Notes: generated by a model from the letters alone, not told the origin. A stretch of DNA of 64,000 nucleotides from Derxia gummosa DSM 723 (GCF_000482785.1 NZ_KI519500.1:63327-127326), one strand, 5' to 3'; shown: positions 25,910 through 36,980, numbered from the stretch's first letter. Made by a program: numbers and translations.

Positions 25910-25957
25910 GCTGCCTGCAAACACATGCAGCCCAAGCGCAGCGCGCTGCAACCGCCG

Positions 25958-27349
<1,392 letters not shown>

Positions 27350-27462
27350 CGGCGGATTGTGCGGGAGACGGCGCGGGTACCGGCGGGTGTTGCCCGTGCC
27401 GGCCGGCGGCAGGCGCCGCGCGATGGGGCGGACGGGTAACGCGCGCGAGGTGGCGGGATACG

Positions 27463-28368
27463 TCAGCCGGCGACGCGCACGATCGGCGGCTGGCCGGCGT
27501 CGGCCTGCGCCATCAGCCCGCGCAGCTCACGCTCGATGCCGGCCACCATCTCCTCCAGCCCGATCGCGTTGATCGACTCGCCGAAGGGGTCCTCGATCTC
27601 CTGCGCCAGCGCTTCCAGCGCGAAGAAGGGATAGGCGACGAAGGTGGTGACCACGGGCGTCAGCAGCCCGACGGTCTGCGCAAGGCCGAAGGGCAGCGCG
27701 ATGCAATAGAGGTGGACCGTGCGGTGGATGATGACCGCGTAGGTGAAGGGCATCGGCGTGAAGGCAAGCCGCTCGCAGCTGCCGAGCGCGAATTCGAGCT
27801 GGCCGATGCGCTCTTCCATCGCGGGCAGCAGCACCGGGTTCACCTCGCCCGCGCGCCGCGCCTCGGCCAGCTCGCGCGAGAGCAGGCCGAGCACGGCCTG
27901 GGGCGGCGAACGCACGGCGAGCACCGCGTCGATGTCGGCCGGCGCGAGCCAGGGTGCGAGCGCCATGCGCGCGTCGGTCTCCTGCAGGCGATGGCGCATC
28001 GCATGCGCGAAGGCGATCGACAGGCCGATGAGCCGCCGCGCGCGCGCCGGCGAATCGACGAGGCTCAGCGCCTCGCGCCCGAGGCTGCGCGTGTTGATGA
28101 CCACCAGCCCCCAGAGCTTGCGCGCCTCCCACCAGCGGTCATAGGCCGCGCTGTTGCGAAAGCCCAGGAACACCGCGAGCGACACGCCCAGGAAACCGAA
28201 GGGCGCAGGCGTGTAGCCGAGGTTCCACGGCCAGGGCAGCGTCGAGGCGTACATCGCCCAGCAGCCCATCGCGAAGGTGAGGAAGAGCTGGAGCGCGATG
28301 CGCGGCAGCACGGAGCCGCGCACGGCGAACAGCATTCGGAACCAGTGCGGATGGGGCTGGCGGGGCAT
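27463..28368 (-). CDS. Bestrophin-like (UPF0187/YneE) channel protein
   Basis: A 301-residue inner-membrane protein of the bestrophin family, which forms pentameric ion channels. Recognised from LGVSLAVFLGFRNSAAYDRWWEARKLWG, the conserved FRN-YdRWWEaR signature, and from the C-terminal EEIEDPFG-type motif (EIEDPFGESINAIGLE), which lines the neck. Hydrophobic segments lie at about 22-45, 55-72, 205-225 and 230-250. Bacterial members conduct cations. It is a single gene, 51 bp upstream of the MATE gene stop in the same direction, so part of a possible leftward operon with it. Confidence 0.88.
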   Translation of the reverse strand: MPRQPHPHWFRMLFAVRGSVLPRIALQLFLTFAMGCWAMYASTLPWPWNLGYTPAPFGFLGVSLAVFLGFRNSAAYDRWWEARKLWGLVVINTRSLGREALSLVDSPARARRLIGLSIAFAHAMRHRLQETDARMALAPWLAPADIDAVLAVRSPPQAVLGLLSRELAEARRAGEVNPVLLPAMEERIGQLEFALGSCERLAFTPMPFTYAVIIHRTVHLYCIALPFGLAQTVGLLTPVVTTFVAYPFFALEALAQEIEDPFGESINAIGLEEMVAGIERELRGLMAQADAGQPPIVRVAG

Positions 28369-28419
28369 GGCGGAGAGCTGCGCGGGAAAAAGGAGCGCGA
28401 TGCTAGCCGCGCGCGGCCC

Positions 28420-29946
28420 TCAAGTCTCGTTCGGCGTGGCGGCCGCGCCCAGCACACGCCGCCGCATCCAGCCCTCGCCGCGAAAGCGCCACCAGTACAG
28501 CCCGGCGCGCAGGAACCAGTCGGCATACATGCCGGCCCACACGCCCACCATGCCGAAGCCGAGCCAGACGCCCAGCGTCCAGCCGATCACCACGCGCCCG
28601 GCCCACATCGTGCCGACCGCCACCAGCATCGTGTGACGCGCGTCGCCCGCGCCGCGCAGGCCGGCCGGCAGCACGAAGGACAGGGGCCAGATCACGAGGC
28701 TGGCGCAACTGCCCCATACGGCCGGCAGCGCCATCGCGCGCACCGCCGGCTCGGCGCGATAGACATCGGCGATGAAGCCCGCGCCCAGCGCCACCGTGAC
28801 CGCCAGCGGCAGCAGCACCGCGCCGGCCGCGCGCAGCACGGCGGCCAGGGTCGCGCGCGCCGCCGCGCGGTCGCCGCGCCCGAGCGCCTGCCCCACCAGC
28901 GTCGACGCCGCCGTGCCGAGCGCGTTGCCCGGGATGAACAGCAGGCTGACGATCGCCGCCGCGATCGCGTTGGCCGCGACCGCCGCCGTGCCCATGCCCG
29001 CGACGAAGGTCTGACCGAGCAGCTTGCCGACCGCGAACAGCAGCGATTCGAGCGCGGTCGGCAGGCTGATCGCTACGAGGGCGCGGAACAGATTGCCGTC
29101 GGCGGCGCCTGACCCGGCGGCGCCAGCGGCGGATCGCGGGAGGCCGCCGGCACCGGCCCGTCCACTCCGCCACGCCTGCCAGCGCAGGCTGCCCCATCCG
29201 CGCCGCCACGCCGGCCAGCGCAGGCTGCCGCGCAGCACCACCAGCACCGCCACCGCGCCGGCGCAGCGCGCGATGAACTGCGCCAGCCCCGCGCCCGTCA
29301 CGCCCAGCGGCGCGAAGCCCGCCGCGCCCTCGATCCACAGCCAGGCGAGCAGCAGGTTGAGCGCCGACATCAGCAGGTTGACCAGCATCGCGAAGCGGGT
29401 CTGGCCGCGCCCGCGCAGCGCGCCCGAGCCAACCAACTCGACCGCCGCCGGCAGGAAGCCGAGCACGATCCAGCGCTGGTAGCGCATCGCCTCGTCCACC
29501 ACCTCGGCCGAAGTGCCCGGAAACAGCCGCAGGAAGAGCGCATGGCGGCCGATCTCCAGCGCCAGCGCGCAGGCGGCGCCCGCGCCGAGGCCGAGCAGCA
29601 GCCCGGCGCGCGCCGCGCCCTCGACCAGGTCGGTCCGCCCCGCGCCGACCGCATGCGCGGTCATGACCGCGGTGCCGACCGCGAGCGAGGTGAGCGTGAT
29701 CGTGACCGCGAAGGAGATGGTGTCGACAAGGCCGACCGCCGCGATCGACACGCTGCCGAGCCGCGCCGCCATGAGCAGCACGACGAACTGCGTGAGGATG
29801 AGCGCGAAGTCCTGGAAGGCGACCGGCCATGCAAGGCCGAAGCTGCGCCGCAGCGCGGGGGACAGACCGGGCAGGCGCCGGCGAGACGGCGTGCCGACGG
29901 CGGAATCTGGGCAGGACATGGCGGTGGGAGAGAGTATTTTCCGCAT
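28420..29946 (-). CDS. MATE-family multidrug exporter
   Basis: A 508-residue transporter with two homologous six-helix bundles. Recognised from SFGLAWPVAFQDFALILTQFVVL at the start of bundle one and ISLPTALESLLFAVGKLLGQ at the start of bundle two. It exports cationic drugs in exchange for H+ or Na+. The linker between the bundles (about 238-280) is enlarged and contains a duplicated GSLRWPAWRR/GSLRWQAWRS unit encoded by an imperfect 27-bp direct repeat. The start may be 29946 or 29919; neither has a clear ribosome-binding site. Confidence 0.87.
   Translation of the reverse strand: MRKILSPTAMSCPDSAVGTPSRRRLPGLSPALRRSFGLAWPVAFQDFALILTQFVVLLMAARLGSVSIAAVGLVDTISFAVTITLTSLAVGTAVMTAHAVGAGRTDLVEGAARAGLLLGLGAGAACALALEIGRHALFLRLFPGTSAEVVDEAMRYQRWIVLGFLPAAVELVGSGALRGRGQTRFAMLVNLLMSALNLLLAWLWIEGAAGFAPLGVTGAGLAQFIARCAGAVAVLVVLRGSLRWPAWRRGWGSLRWQAWRSGRAGAGGLPRSAAGAAGSGAADGNLFRALVAISLPTALESLLFAVGKLLGQTFVAGMGTAAVAANAIAAAIVSLLFIPGNALGTAASTLVGQALGRGDRAAARATLAAVLRAAGAVLLPLAVTVALGAGFIADVYRAEPAVRAMALPAVWGSCASLVIWPLSFVLPAGLRGAGDARHTMLVAVGTMWAGRVVIGWTLGVWLGFGMVGVWAGMYADWFLRAGLYWWRFRGEGWMRRRVLGAAATPNET
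29167..29229. repeat. 27-bp direct repeat within the MATE linker
   Basis: Two 27-bp copies (29167-29193 and 29203-29229) differ at one base and are offset by 36 bp. The offset is a multiple of three, so the duplication stays in frame and adds 12 residues to the interdomain linker. It looks like a recent slippage or duplication product. Confidence 0.8.
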
Positions 29947-30047
29947 GTTGCCACGCCATCAACATGCGGTCAGAGCATCTTCAGCGCCAGCCGTCACTCC
30001 ACCGCCTGAAGACGGCGGCAGCGGACCGCACCGGTGCCGCGCGGGCG

Positions 30048-31136
30048 TCAGGCCCGCCCGTCCTCCTCGGCGAAGTCGTCGTCGCCCTCGATCACCTCCT
30101 CTTCCGGCGCGAGGAAGAACAGGTTGAAGCCGTAGCGCAGCCAGCCTTCCTCGGCGGCGAGCCAGTCGAGCGGCAGCGTGGCGAGGTCGTCGGCCACGGG
30201 ATCGACCGCCGGATCGCGTTCGAGCGAGACGATCTTGGTGGCGGCATGGCAGTTGTCGCAGCACTCCAGCTCGACAGCCGGGCGCCTGTGCTTCGGCGCG
30301 CCGCTGGCTTCGTCGGCGCCGGCCGGCGTGGCGACGGCGCCCGCGACGCTGGCGGCCGTGGCGTCGGCAACGCTTGCATCGCCGTCGGCCACCAGCGCCT
30401 GATAGCTGATGCCCTCGTGTCCGCCGCAGGCGAGGCAGCGGATGCGCGACACATGCCATTCGCTCGCGCACACGCCGCACACGGCATGGCGCTCGGCCTG
30501 GCCCGATTCGCCGCGCCTGAGCACGGACGCGACCGGCGCGCCGCCGCAGACCGGACAGGCCAGCACTTCATGGTCGGGCAGTTCAGCCGTGGCGGCGTTG
30601 ACGAGCGCCGAGCGCACCGCGCCCACCTGCAAGGCCGCGCCCAGCACCGGCAGCGCCGCGAAGGCCGCGCCGGCCTCGGGCAGGCGGCCGCCCGCGAGGT
30701 TGACGCCGAGCAGGCCGAGGCTGGTGTCGTCGCGCGCCTGGAGATCGGCCACCGCCGCCGCGATGCCGGGCGTGAAGCGCGGACGCAGGCCGGCGACGAT
30801 CGCGTCGAGGTTCACGCGCAGGCCGCCGAGGGCGCAATGGCCATCGTCGCTGTCGAGCAGGCGCTGCTGCTCGTCGCAGAGCGCGGCGCAGAACAGCAGG
30901 AAGTCGGCGAGCGCATGGCCGTCGGCGAGCTGGCGCAGGCGCGCGGCGCGGCGCGCGAACACAGTGCGCGACGGCGCGCGCACGCGCGCGGCGGGGTCGG
31001 GGCGCCAGTCGGAGGCGCCGGGCGGATCGAACACCGGCGGCGTGATCGCGTCGGGCGCGGCGGCGCTGCCGTCGGCGGCGGGCGTGCCGCCCATGCCGAG
31101 CGCGTCGCGGATGATGCTGATGGGCTTGAAGCTCAT
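30048..31136 (-). CDS. fdhE: Formate dehydrogenase accessory protein FdhE
   Basis: A 362-residue cytoplasmic, iron-binding (rubredoxin-like) chaperone needed to assemble membrane formate dehydrogenase. The C-terminal half has the paired cysteine motifs CPVCGGAP, CGVCASEWHVSR, CLACG and CCDNC, which bind iron. The N-terminal half is helical (ARRAARLRQLADGHALADFLLF). An Ala-rich insert with no counterpart in E. coli FdhE (about 245-275) separates the last two cysteine motifs. It is the last gene of the leftward fdn cluster, 180 bp after fdhD, and a GAAGG site precedes its ATG. Confidence 0.9.
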   Translation of the reverse strand: MSFKPISIIRDALGMGGTPAADGSAAAPDAITPPVFDPPGASDWRPDPAARVRAPSRTVFARRAARLRQLADGHALADFLLFCAALCDEQQRLLDSDDGHCALGGLRVNLDAIVAGLRPRFTPGIAAAVADLQARDDTSLGLLGVNLAGGRLPEAGAAFAALPVLGAALQVGAVRSALVNAATAELPDHEVLACPVCGGAPVASVLRRGESGQAERHAVCGVCASEWHVSRIRCLACGGHEGISYQALVADGDASVADATAASVAGAVATPAGADEASGAPKHRRPAVELECCDNCHAATKIVSLERDPAVDPVADDLATLPLDWLAAEEGWLRYGFNLFFLAPEEEVIEGDDDFAEEDGRA

Positions 31137-31316
31137 GGGAAACCTTCAGGAGAAACAGGAGCGCGCCGGGGCCGGACGCGGTCGGCACGCGCCGGGGCCG
31201 GCGCGAGGCGCGTTCGGGTCATCCCCGCGCGGGACGATCGGCCGCGCGCGGCGGGCACGCGTCGCGCCGCGTGCCGATGGATCGGCCGGCGCGGCCGTGC
31301 GGACGCGGATGGACGC

Positions 31317-32243
31317 TCAGTCTGCCAGCAGCCGCGCCGGATGGCTCGCAACCACGAGCCGCCCCGGCCGCGCGAAACCGCAGAGCGTGACGCCGAGCCG
31401 CTCGGCCAGCGCGGCGGCGCGCGCCGTCGGCGCCGACATCGCCACGAGGCAGCCGATGCCGGCGGCGGCCGTCTTCTGGACCATCTCGTAGCTCGCGCGG
31501 CTCGACACCAGCACGAAGCCGTCCGCCGGGTCGGGATCGGCGCGGCGCGCGCAATGGCCGACGAGCTTGTCGAGCGCGTTGTGCCGGCCGACGTCCTCGC
31601 GCACGGCGACGAGGCTGCCGTCGGCCAGCGCGCGCGCGGCGGCATGCACGGCGCCCGTCGCCGCGAACAGCGGCTGCCGCGCGGGCAGCGCCGCGAGCGC
31701 CGCCTCGATCGCCGAGCGCCGCAGCGGCACGCCGCGCGGCACCGGCGCGAGGTTGAGGTCCAGCGCGTCGAGGCTGTCCACGCCGCACAGGCCGCAGCCG
31801 GTCTTGCCGGCGAGGCTGCGGCGGCGCTCCTTCAGCGCCATGAAGCGCGCCGGGGCCAGCTCGATTTCCAGCGCAATGCCGTCGCAGCCTTCCACCGCCT
31901 CGATGCCGCGAATGTCGCGCGGCGTCGCGGCGATGCCTTCCACCAGGCTGAAGCCGAGCGCGAAGTCGTCGAGGTCGGCCGGCGTCGCGAGCATCACCGC
32001 ATGCGAGATGCCGTTGAACACCAGCGCCACCGGCACTTCCTCGGCGAGCCGGTCGGTGGTCTCGACCGCGCCGTCGCGGCCATGGCGGGTGACGGCGCGG
32101 ACGCGGAAGCCGGCACCCGCAAGCGCTTGCAGATCGGCGTCGGCGCGCGCCGGCATACGCGCCGCGACGCCATCGCCCAGGCCCGGCGCCGCGCCCGCAG
32201 CCGGCGCGCGCGGCAGGCCCGCGAGGCTGTCGATCCCGTCCAT
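31317..32243 (-). CDS. fdhD: Formate dehydrogenase sulfurtransferase FdhD
   Basis: A 308-residue sulfur carrier that moves sulfur from IscS to the molybdenum cofactor of formate dehydrogenase. The catalytic pair is Cys150 and Cys153 in the GCGLCG motif. Also recognised are VREDVGRHNALDKLVG and SSRASYEMVQK. The frame is open far upstream, but the ATG at 32243 lies 14 bp after the fdnI stop with a GAGG-like site and is the natural operon start. The N-terminal 45 residues are a variable extension. One GCAAGCGCTTGC copy (32119) lies in this extension. Confidence 0.92.
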   Translation of the reverse strand: MDGIDSLAGLPRAPAAGAAPGLGDGVAARMPARADADLQALAGAGFRVRAVTRHGRDGAVETTDRLAEEVPVALVFNGISHAVMLATPADLDDFALGFSLVEGIAATPRDIRGIEAVEGCDGIALEIELAPARFMALKERRRSLAGKTGCGLCGVDSLDALDLNLAPVPRGVPLRRSAIEAALAALPARQPLFAATGAVHAAARALADGSLVAVREDVGRHNALDKLVGHCARRADPDPADGFVLVSSRASYEMVQKTAAAGIGCLVAMSAPTARAAALAERLGVTLCGFARPGRLVVASHPARLLAD

Positions 32244-32257
32244 CGCCGCCGCCTCGC

Positions 32258-32890
32258 TCAATGGCCCTGCTGCCTGCCTTGCGTCACCTCGCGATACCAG
32301 CGCGGGTGATGCTTCTTCGCCCAGGCATGGGTGACGACGCCTTCCACCATCGCGCGGATCGTGCCCTTGACCCACAAGGCCGCGTACACGTGCACGATGA
32401 TCCCGGCGATCAGCGCCAGCGCGCTCATCGAATGCACGAGCAGCGCCGCGCGGATGACCGGGATCGGGAAGTGGATCGAGAAGTACTCGCGCCAGATCAC
32501 GATGCCCGTCAGCATCAGCAGGCCCATGCACAGGCTCATGTGCCAGAACATGCCCTTCTGGCCGCCGTTGTACTTGCCCGTGTCGCCCACCTCGTGGCCC
32601 TTCAGCACCGTGCCGACCGACTTCATCCATTCCACGTCCTGCGCGGTGATGAAGTTGTGGTGCCAGTAGCGGAAGAACTGCCGCACGAAGCCCGCGAACA
32701 TCACCACGCCCACGAACGGGTGGACGATGCGCGCGAGCTGAGGCGTGCCGAACACGCCCGTCAGCCAGAAGAAGGCCGGGTAGAAGAAGGCCAGCCCCGA
32801 GATCGCCAGCAGCACGAAGCAGATCGCGACGATCCAGTGGTTGATGCGCTCCGGCGCGCTGTAGCGCTGGATCAGCTTTTCCTTGCTCAT
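32258..32890 (-). CDS. fdnI: Formate dehydrogenase-N gamma subunit (cytochrome b556)
   Basis: A 210-residue, four-helix membrane subunit. It carries two haem b groups and the quinone site, passing electrons from the beta subunit to the quinone pool. Features include [23 protein letters not shown] at the start (first haem-ligand His in NHW), HPFVGVVMF, and [35 protein letters not shown] at the end. The ATG overlaps the fdnH stop (ATGA), so translation is coupled. Length is close to E. coli FdnI (217). Confidence 0.93.
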   Translation of the reverse strand: MSKEKLIQRYSAPERINHWIVAICFVLLAISGLAFFYPAFFWLTGVFGTPQLARIVHPFVGVVMFAGFVRQFFRYWHHNFITAQDVEWMKSVGTVLKGHEVGDTGKYNGGQKGMFWHMSLCMGLLMLTGIVIWREYFSIHFPIPVIRAALLVHSMSALALIAGIIVHVYAALWVKGTIRAMVEGVVTHAWAKKHHPRWYREVTQGRQQGH

Positions 32891-33828
32891 GCCTTGTCTC
32901 CCGTCGTGTTCTGCTGGCCGCTCACGCGCACCACGACCTTGCTCAGGTCGGGCTGCGGATCGATGGAGTCCTCCTCCTCATCCGCCCGGTTCGGGCCGAC
33001 GGTGATGTAGTGGAAGAAGCCGAACAGCCCCGCCGCCGCGATGCCCACCGAGGCCAGCGGCTTGAGCAGCCCCTTCCAGAAGCTCACGGTGGTGCTGATC
33101 TGCGGGTTCTTCGGCAGGTTGCTGTACAGCTCGGGCTTGTCGGCGTGATGCAGCACGTACATCACATGGGTGCCGCCGACGCCGGCCGGGTCGTAGAGGC
33201 CGGCCTGCTCGTAGCCGCGCGTCTTCAGGTCGGTGATGCGCTCGGCGGCGACTTCCTTCATGTCCTCCTTCGAGCCGAACTGGATCGCGCCGGTCGGGCA
33301 GGTCTTCACGCAGGCCGGCTCCAGCCCGACGCTCACGCGGTCCGAGCACAGCGAGCACTTGTAGGCCTTGTTGTCCTTCTGATTGATGCGCGGCACGTTG
33401 AACGGGCAGCCCGAGATGCAGTAGCCGCAGCCGATGCAGTTCTCTTCGTGAAAGTCCACGATGCCGTTCGCGTACTGGATGATCGCGCCCGGCGACGGGC
33501 AGGCCTTGAGGCAGCCGGGGTCGGCGCAATGCATGCAGCCGTCCTTGCGGATCAGCCATTCGAGCTTGCCGGCCTCGTCCTCATGCTCGTTGAAGCGCAT
33601 GACCGTCCAGGCCTTGGCGCTCAGGTCGGTGGGGTTGTCGTACACGCCGATGTTCGTGCCGACCTCCTCGCGGATGTCGTTCCACTCCGAGCAGGCGACC
33701 TGGCAGGCCTTGCAGCCGATGCAGGTCGTCACGTCGATGAGCTTGGCCACCTCGGTGGTCTGGCGCACTTGCGGGGTCGCGGTCGGCGTGGCCGAGCGCT
33801 TCAGGATGTCGAGTGATTGCAATGCCAT
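32887..33828 (-). CDS. fdnH: Formate dehydrogenase-N beta subunit (iron-sulfur)
   Basis: A 313-residue periplasm-facing electron-transfer subunit carrying four [4Fe-4S] clusters. Cysteine groups seen are [44 protein letters not shown] and CSLCSDRV with CVKTCP. A C-terminal transmembrane helix (about 255-275, [19 protein letters not shown]) anchors it. The N-terminus carries [15 protein letters not shown] like other FdnH/FdoH proteins. It starts 9 bp after fdnG and overlaps fdnI. It has no export signal of its own and is expected to travel with the Tat-exported alpha subunit. Confidence 0.93.
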   Translation of the reverse strand: MALQSLDILKRSATPTATPQVRQTTEVAKLIDVTTCIGCKACQVACSEWNDIREEVGTNIGVYDNPTDLSAKAWTVMRFNEHEDEAGKLEWLIRKDGCMHCADPGCLKACPSPGAIIQYANGIVDFHEENCIGCGYCISGCPFNVPRINQKDNKAYKCSLCSDRVSVGLEPACVKTCPTGAIQFGSKEDMKEVAAERITDLKTRGYEQAGLYDPAGVGGTHVMYVLHHADKPELYSNLPKNPQISTTVSFWKGLLKPLASVGIAAAGLFGFFHYITVGPNRADEEEDSIDPQPDLSKVVVRVSGQQNTTGDKA

Positions 33829-33837
33829 GTCGCTGCC

Positions 33838-36800
33838 TCAGACCTTGGCGATGTTGACGAGGAAGGCCTTGTATTCGGGCGTCTGCGTGTTGCAGTCGCC
33901 GACGAAGGGCGCGAGCGTGTTGGCGATGAAGCCCTTGCGCGTCTGGCCCTCGAAGCCCCAGTGCAGCGGGATGCCGATCTGGTGCACGGTCCTGCCGTCC
34001 ACCGTGAGCGGCTTGATCCGCTTGGTGACGACGGCCTTCGCCTTGATGAAGCCGCGTTTGGAATCCAGCTTTACCGTGTCGCCCTGGACGATGCCCTTCT
34101 CCTTCGCGAGCGCCTCGCCGATCTCGACGAACTGCTCGGGCTGGGCGATGGCGTTGAGCTTCGAGTTCTTGGTCCAGAACAGGAAGTGCTCGGTCAGGCG
34201 GTAGGTGGTGCCGACATACGGGTAGTCGGCGCTGGTGCCGAGCCGTTCGCGGTCGCCCTTGAAGATGCGCACCGCCGGGCTGCTCACCACCTTGGGGTGG
34301 AGCGGGTTGGTGCCGATCGGGCTTTCCATCGGCTCGTAATGCTCGGGGAAGGGGCCGTCGCTGCAACGGTCCACGGCAAACAGCCGGCCCACGCCCTCGT
34401 GATTCATGATGAAGGGGCTCATGCCGCTGTTGGGCGGGCTGTCGATCTTGTAGTCGGGCACGTCGGCGCCGACCCATTTCTCGCCGTTCCAGCTGATGAG
34501 CTTGCGCTTCGGGTCCCAGGGCTTGCCGGCCGGATCGGCCGAGGCGCGGTTGTAGAGGATGCGGCGGTTGGCCGGCCAGGCCCAGGCCCAGCCCGGCGTG
34601 TTGCCGTGGCCGGTGTCGGTGTTGTCGCGGCGGGCCATCTGGTTGCCGGCCTGAGTCCAGCTGCCGGCAAAGATCCAGCAGGCGCTCATCGTGCTGCCGT
34701 CGTCCTGCAGCACCGCGAAGCCCGGAATCTGCTCGCCCTTCTTCACGAGCGTCTTGCCCGGCTCCTTGGGGTCGGGAATGTCGGCGAGCGCGCGGCCGTT
34801 GAGTTCCTTGGCCAGTTCCTCGGGCAGCGGGTTCTTCGGGTCGCGGTAGGGCCAGGCGAGGTTGAGGATGGGCTCGGGCGCGGTGCCGCCGTCGGCCTTG
34901 TACAGCTCGCGCAGGCGCACGAACAGCTCGGCGATGATCTCGGTGTCGGCCTTGGCTTCGCCCGGCGCGTCGGCGCCCTTCCAGTGCCATTGCAGCCAGC
35001 GGCTGGAGTTGACGATGGCGCCGTCCTCTTCGGCAAAGCAGGTGCTCGGCAGGCGGAACACGGTGGTCCGGATGTCGGCCGGGTTCACGTCGTTGCTCTC
35101 GCCGTGGTTCTGCCAGAACGACGCGGTCTCGGTGGCGAGCGGGTCGATCGTCACCATCCACTTGAGCTTGGCGAGCGCGCCCGACATCTTGTTCTTGTCG
35201 GGGAAGGCGGCGAGCGGGTTGAAGCCCTGGCAGACGAGGCCGTTCATCCTGCCCTGATGCATCAGCTCGGCGCTTTGCAGGACGTCGTACATCCTGTCCC
35301 ACTTGGGCAGCCAGTCGTAGCCCCAGTCGTTGTCCTTGGTGGCCTTGTCGCCCCAGAACCATTTCATGAGGCTCACGAAGAACTTCGGCGTGTTGCCCCA
35401 GTAGTTGAGCTGGTCGGGCCGCGCGGCCTTGGGCGTGGTCTTGTCGAGATAGGTCTTGAGATCGACATGCGCCTCGCTCGGCAGCGTGAGATAGCCGGGC
35501 AGCGAGGTGCTGAGCAGGCCGAGGTCCGACAGGCCCTGGATATTGGAATGGCCGCGCAGCGCATTCACGCCGCCGCCGGGCATGCCGATGTTGCCGAGCA
35601 GCAGCTGGATCATCGCCATGGTGCGGATGTTCTGCGTGCCGACGGTGTGCTGGGTCCAGCCGAGCGCGTAGAGGATGGTGCCGACCTTCTCGGGCACGGC
35701 CAGCTCGCCGAGCCAGCCCGCGAGCTTGAGGAAGTCGGCCTTCGGCGTGCCGCAGATCTGCTCGACCATCTCGGGCGTGTAGCGCGCGTAATGGGCCTTC
35801 ATGAGCTGCCAGACGCAGCGCGGGTGTTGCAGCGTCTCGTCCACCTTCGCGTTGCCGCTCGCGTCGAACTCGTAGTTCCAGCTGCTGCGGTCGTACTTGC
35901 CCTTGGCCTCGTCATAGCCCGAGAACAGGCCCTCGTCGAAGTGGAAGCCCTCGGCGACGATGAAGCTCGCGTTGGTGTAGGCCTTGACGTATTCCCAATG
36001 AATCTTTTCGTTGGCGATGAGCCAGTTGACGACGCCGCCGAGGAAGGCGATGTCGGTGCCGACGCGGATCGGCATGTAGTAGTCGGCCACCGCCGCCGTG
36101 CGGTTGAAGCGCGGGTCCACCACCACCAGCTTGGCGCCGCGCGTCTTCTTGGCCTCGATCGCCCACTTGAAGCCGACCGGATGCGCCTCGGCCGCGTTGC
36201 CGCCCATCACGAGGATGAAGTCGGCGTTCTTGATGTCGACCCAGGTGTTGGTCATGCCGCCGCGGCCGAAGGTCGTCGCAAGCGCTTGCACGGTCGGGCC
36301 ATGGCACACGCGCGCCTGGGCGTCGAAGGCGACGAGGCCCATCGAGCGCGCGAACTTCTGCGTCAGGATGCCGGCCTCGTTGCTCGACGCCGACGCGGCC
36401 AGGAAGGTGGTCGTGTTCCAGCGGTTGACCGGCACGCCCTTGTCGTTGGCCTTGATGAAGTTGGCGTCGCGGTCTTCCTTCATCAGCCTGGCGATGCGGT
36501 CGATCGCCTCGTGCCAGCCGATGCGCTTCCATTCGTTGCTGCCGGCCTCGCGCACCTCGGGGTACTTGAGGCGGTTGGGGCTGTGCACGAAGTCGAGCAG
36601 GCCCGCACCCTTCGGGCAGAGCGAGCCGCGCGAGACCGGATGGTCGGGGTCGCCCTCGATGTGGAAGATCTCGGCCCTGGCGTTCTTCGCCTTGTCGCCG
36701 AGGCTGTACATGATGATTCCGCAACCGACCGAGCAGTACGGACAGTTGTTGCGCGTCTCGCTCGCCCGCGCGAGCTTGAACTGGCGGACTTCGGCGAGCG

Positions 36801-36891
36801 CGGTGGCGGGCGAGAATCCCATCGCCACGAGGCTCGTCGCCGCCACCTGTGCCGCGCCGATCTTGAAGAACTGGCGTCGCGTTACCTGCAT
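33838..36891 (-). CDS. fdnG: Formate dehydrogenase-N alpha subunit, cysteine form
   Basis: The 1017-residue catalytic subunit oxidises formate to CO2 at a molybdenum bis-MGD centre and is exported by Tat (TRRQFFK at 4-10). The [4Fe-4S] ligands are Cys50, 53, 57 and 92. The catalytic residue is Cys196 (ARVCHGPTV), exactly where E. coli FdnG has selenocysteine, so no SECIS element is needed. His197 follows. The length matches E. coli FdnG (1015). The ATG at 36891 was chosen over 36900 and 36978 because AGGGGGG lies nine bases upstream and the start MQVTRRQFF matches the family. It is first in the operon fdnGHI-fdhD-fdhE. A GCAAGCGCTTGC copy lies at 36278. Confidence 0.94.
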   Translation of the reverse strand: MQVTRRQFFKIGAAQVAATSLVAMGFSPATALAEVRQFKLARASETRNNCPYCSVGCGIIMYSLGDKAKNARAEIFHIEGDPDHPVSRGSLCPKGAGLLDFVHSPNRLKYPEVREAGSNEWKRIGWHEAIDRIARLMKEDRDANFIKANDKGVPVNRWNTTTFLAASASSNEAGILTQKFARSMGLVAFDAQARVCHGPTVQALATTFGRGGMTNTWVDIKNADFILVMGGNAAEAHPVGFKWAIEAKKTRGAKLVVVDPRFNRTAAVADYYMPIRVGTDIAFLGGVVNWLIANEKIHWEYVKAYTNASFIVAEGFHFDEGLFSGYDEAKGKYDRSSWNYEFDASGNAKVDETLQHPRCVWQLMKAHYARYTPEMVEQICGTPKADFLKLAGWLGELAVPEKVGTILYALGWTQHTVGTQNIRTMAMIQLLLGNIGMPGGGVNALRGHSNIQGLSDLGLLSTSLPGYLTLPSEAHVDLKTYLDKTTPKAARPDQLNYWGNTPKFFVSLMKWFWGDKATKDNDWGYDWLPKWDRMYDVLQSAELMHQGRMNGLVCQGFNPLAAFPDKNKMSGALAKLKWMVTIDPLATETASFWQNHGESNDVNPADIRTTVFRLPSTCFAEEDGAIVNSSRWLQWHWKGADAPGEAKADTEIIAELFVRLRELYKADGGTAPEPILNLAWPYRDPKNPLPEELAKELNGRALADIPDPKEPGKTLVKKGEQIPGFAVLQDDGSTMSACWIFAGSWTQAGNQMARRDNTDTGHGNTPGWAWAWPANRRILYNRASADPAGKPWDPKRKLISWNGEKWVGADVPDYKIDSPPNSGMSPFIMNHEGVGRLFAVDRCSDGPFPEHYEPMESPIGTNPLHPKVVSSPAVRIFKGDRERLGTSADYPYVGTTYRLTEHFLFWTKNSKLNAIAQPEQFVEIGEALAKEKGIVQGDTVKLDSKRGFIKAKAVVTKRIKPLTVDGRTVHQIGIPLHWGFEGQTRKGFIANTLAPFVGDCNTQTPEYKAFLVNIAKV

Positions 36892-36960
36892 GAGCTGCAT
36901 CCCCCCTGATGTTCTGCGCGCATCTGCCGACCGGCGCGCGCCTTGCGTGGGGAAGCCCGA

Positions 36961-36980
36961 TAGCGAAAGCCGGACCACAG
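36961..36980 (-). promoter_or_regulatory. Sigma-54 promoter candidate for the fdn operon
   Basis: On the minus strand TGTGGTCCGGCTTTCGCTA contains the invariant GG-N10-GC spacing of sigma-54 promoters (GG at 36975-36976, GC at 36963-36964). The -12 part (TCGCT) is fair but the -24 part (TGGTCC) departs from TGGCAC. It would start transcription about 60 bases before the fdnG ATG. Support comes from the divergent sigma-54 activator gene. Confidence 0.45.

Larger units (their letters stand above)
25216..25957. other. Gene-free convergent gap with two structured palindromes
   Basis: 742 bp between the convergent nemA-like and dbpA-like genes with no supportable coding frame. It holds two related palindromic elements (25250-25471 and 25687-25909) in inverted orientation. 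They are separated by about 215 bp containing a short direct repeat (cggtcagcgaa, twice, near 25550-25570). No transposase, promoter or known RNA family is recognised. Confidence 0.7.

Noticed and set aside
36258-36320. Possible selenocysteine codon and SECIS element in fdnG
   Set aside because: The codon at position 196 reads as Cys on the minus strand, the frame is uninterrupted, and no UGA needs to be decoded.
33817-36909. A very long open frame (over 1000 codons) on the plus strand opposite fdnG
   Set aside because: It is the antisense shadow of fdnG. GC-rich codon use keeps the complementary frame open; its translation has no domain and the minus strand has a complete, recognisable enzyme.
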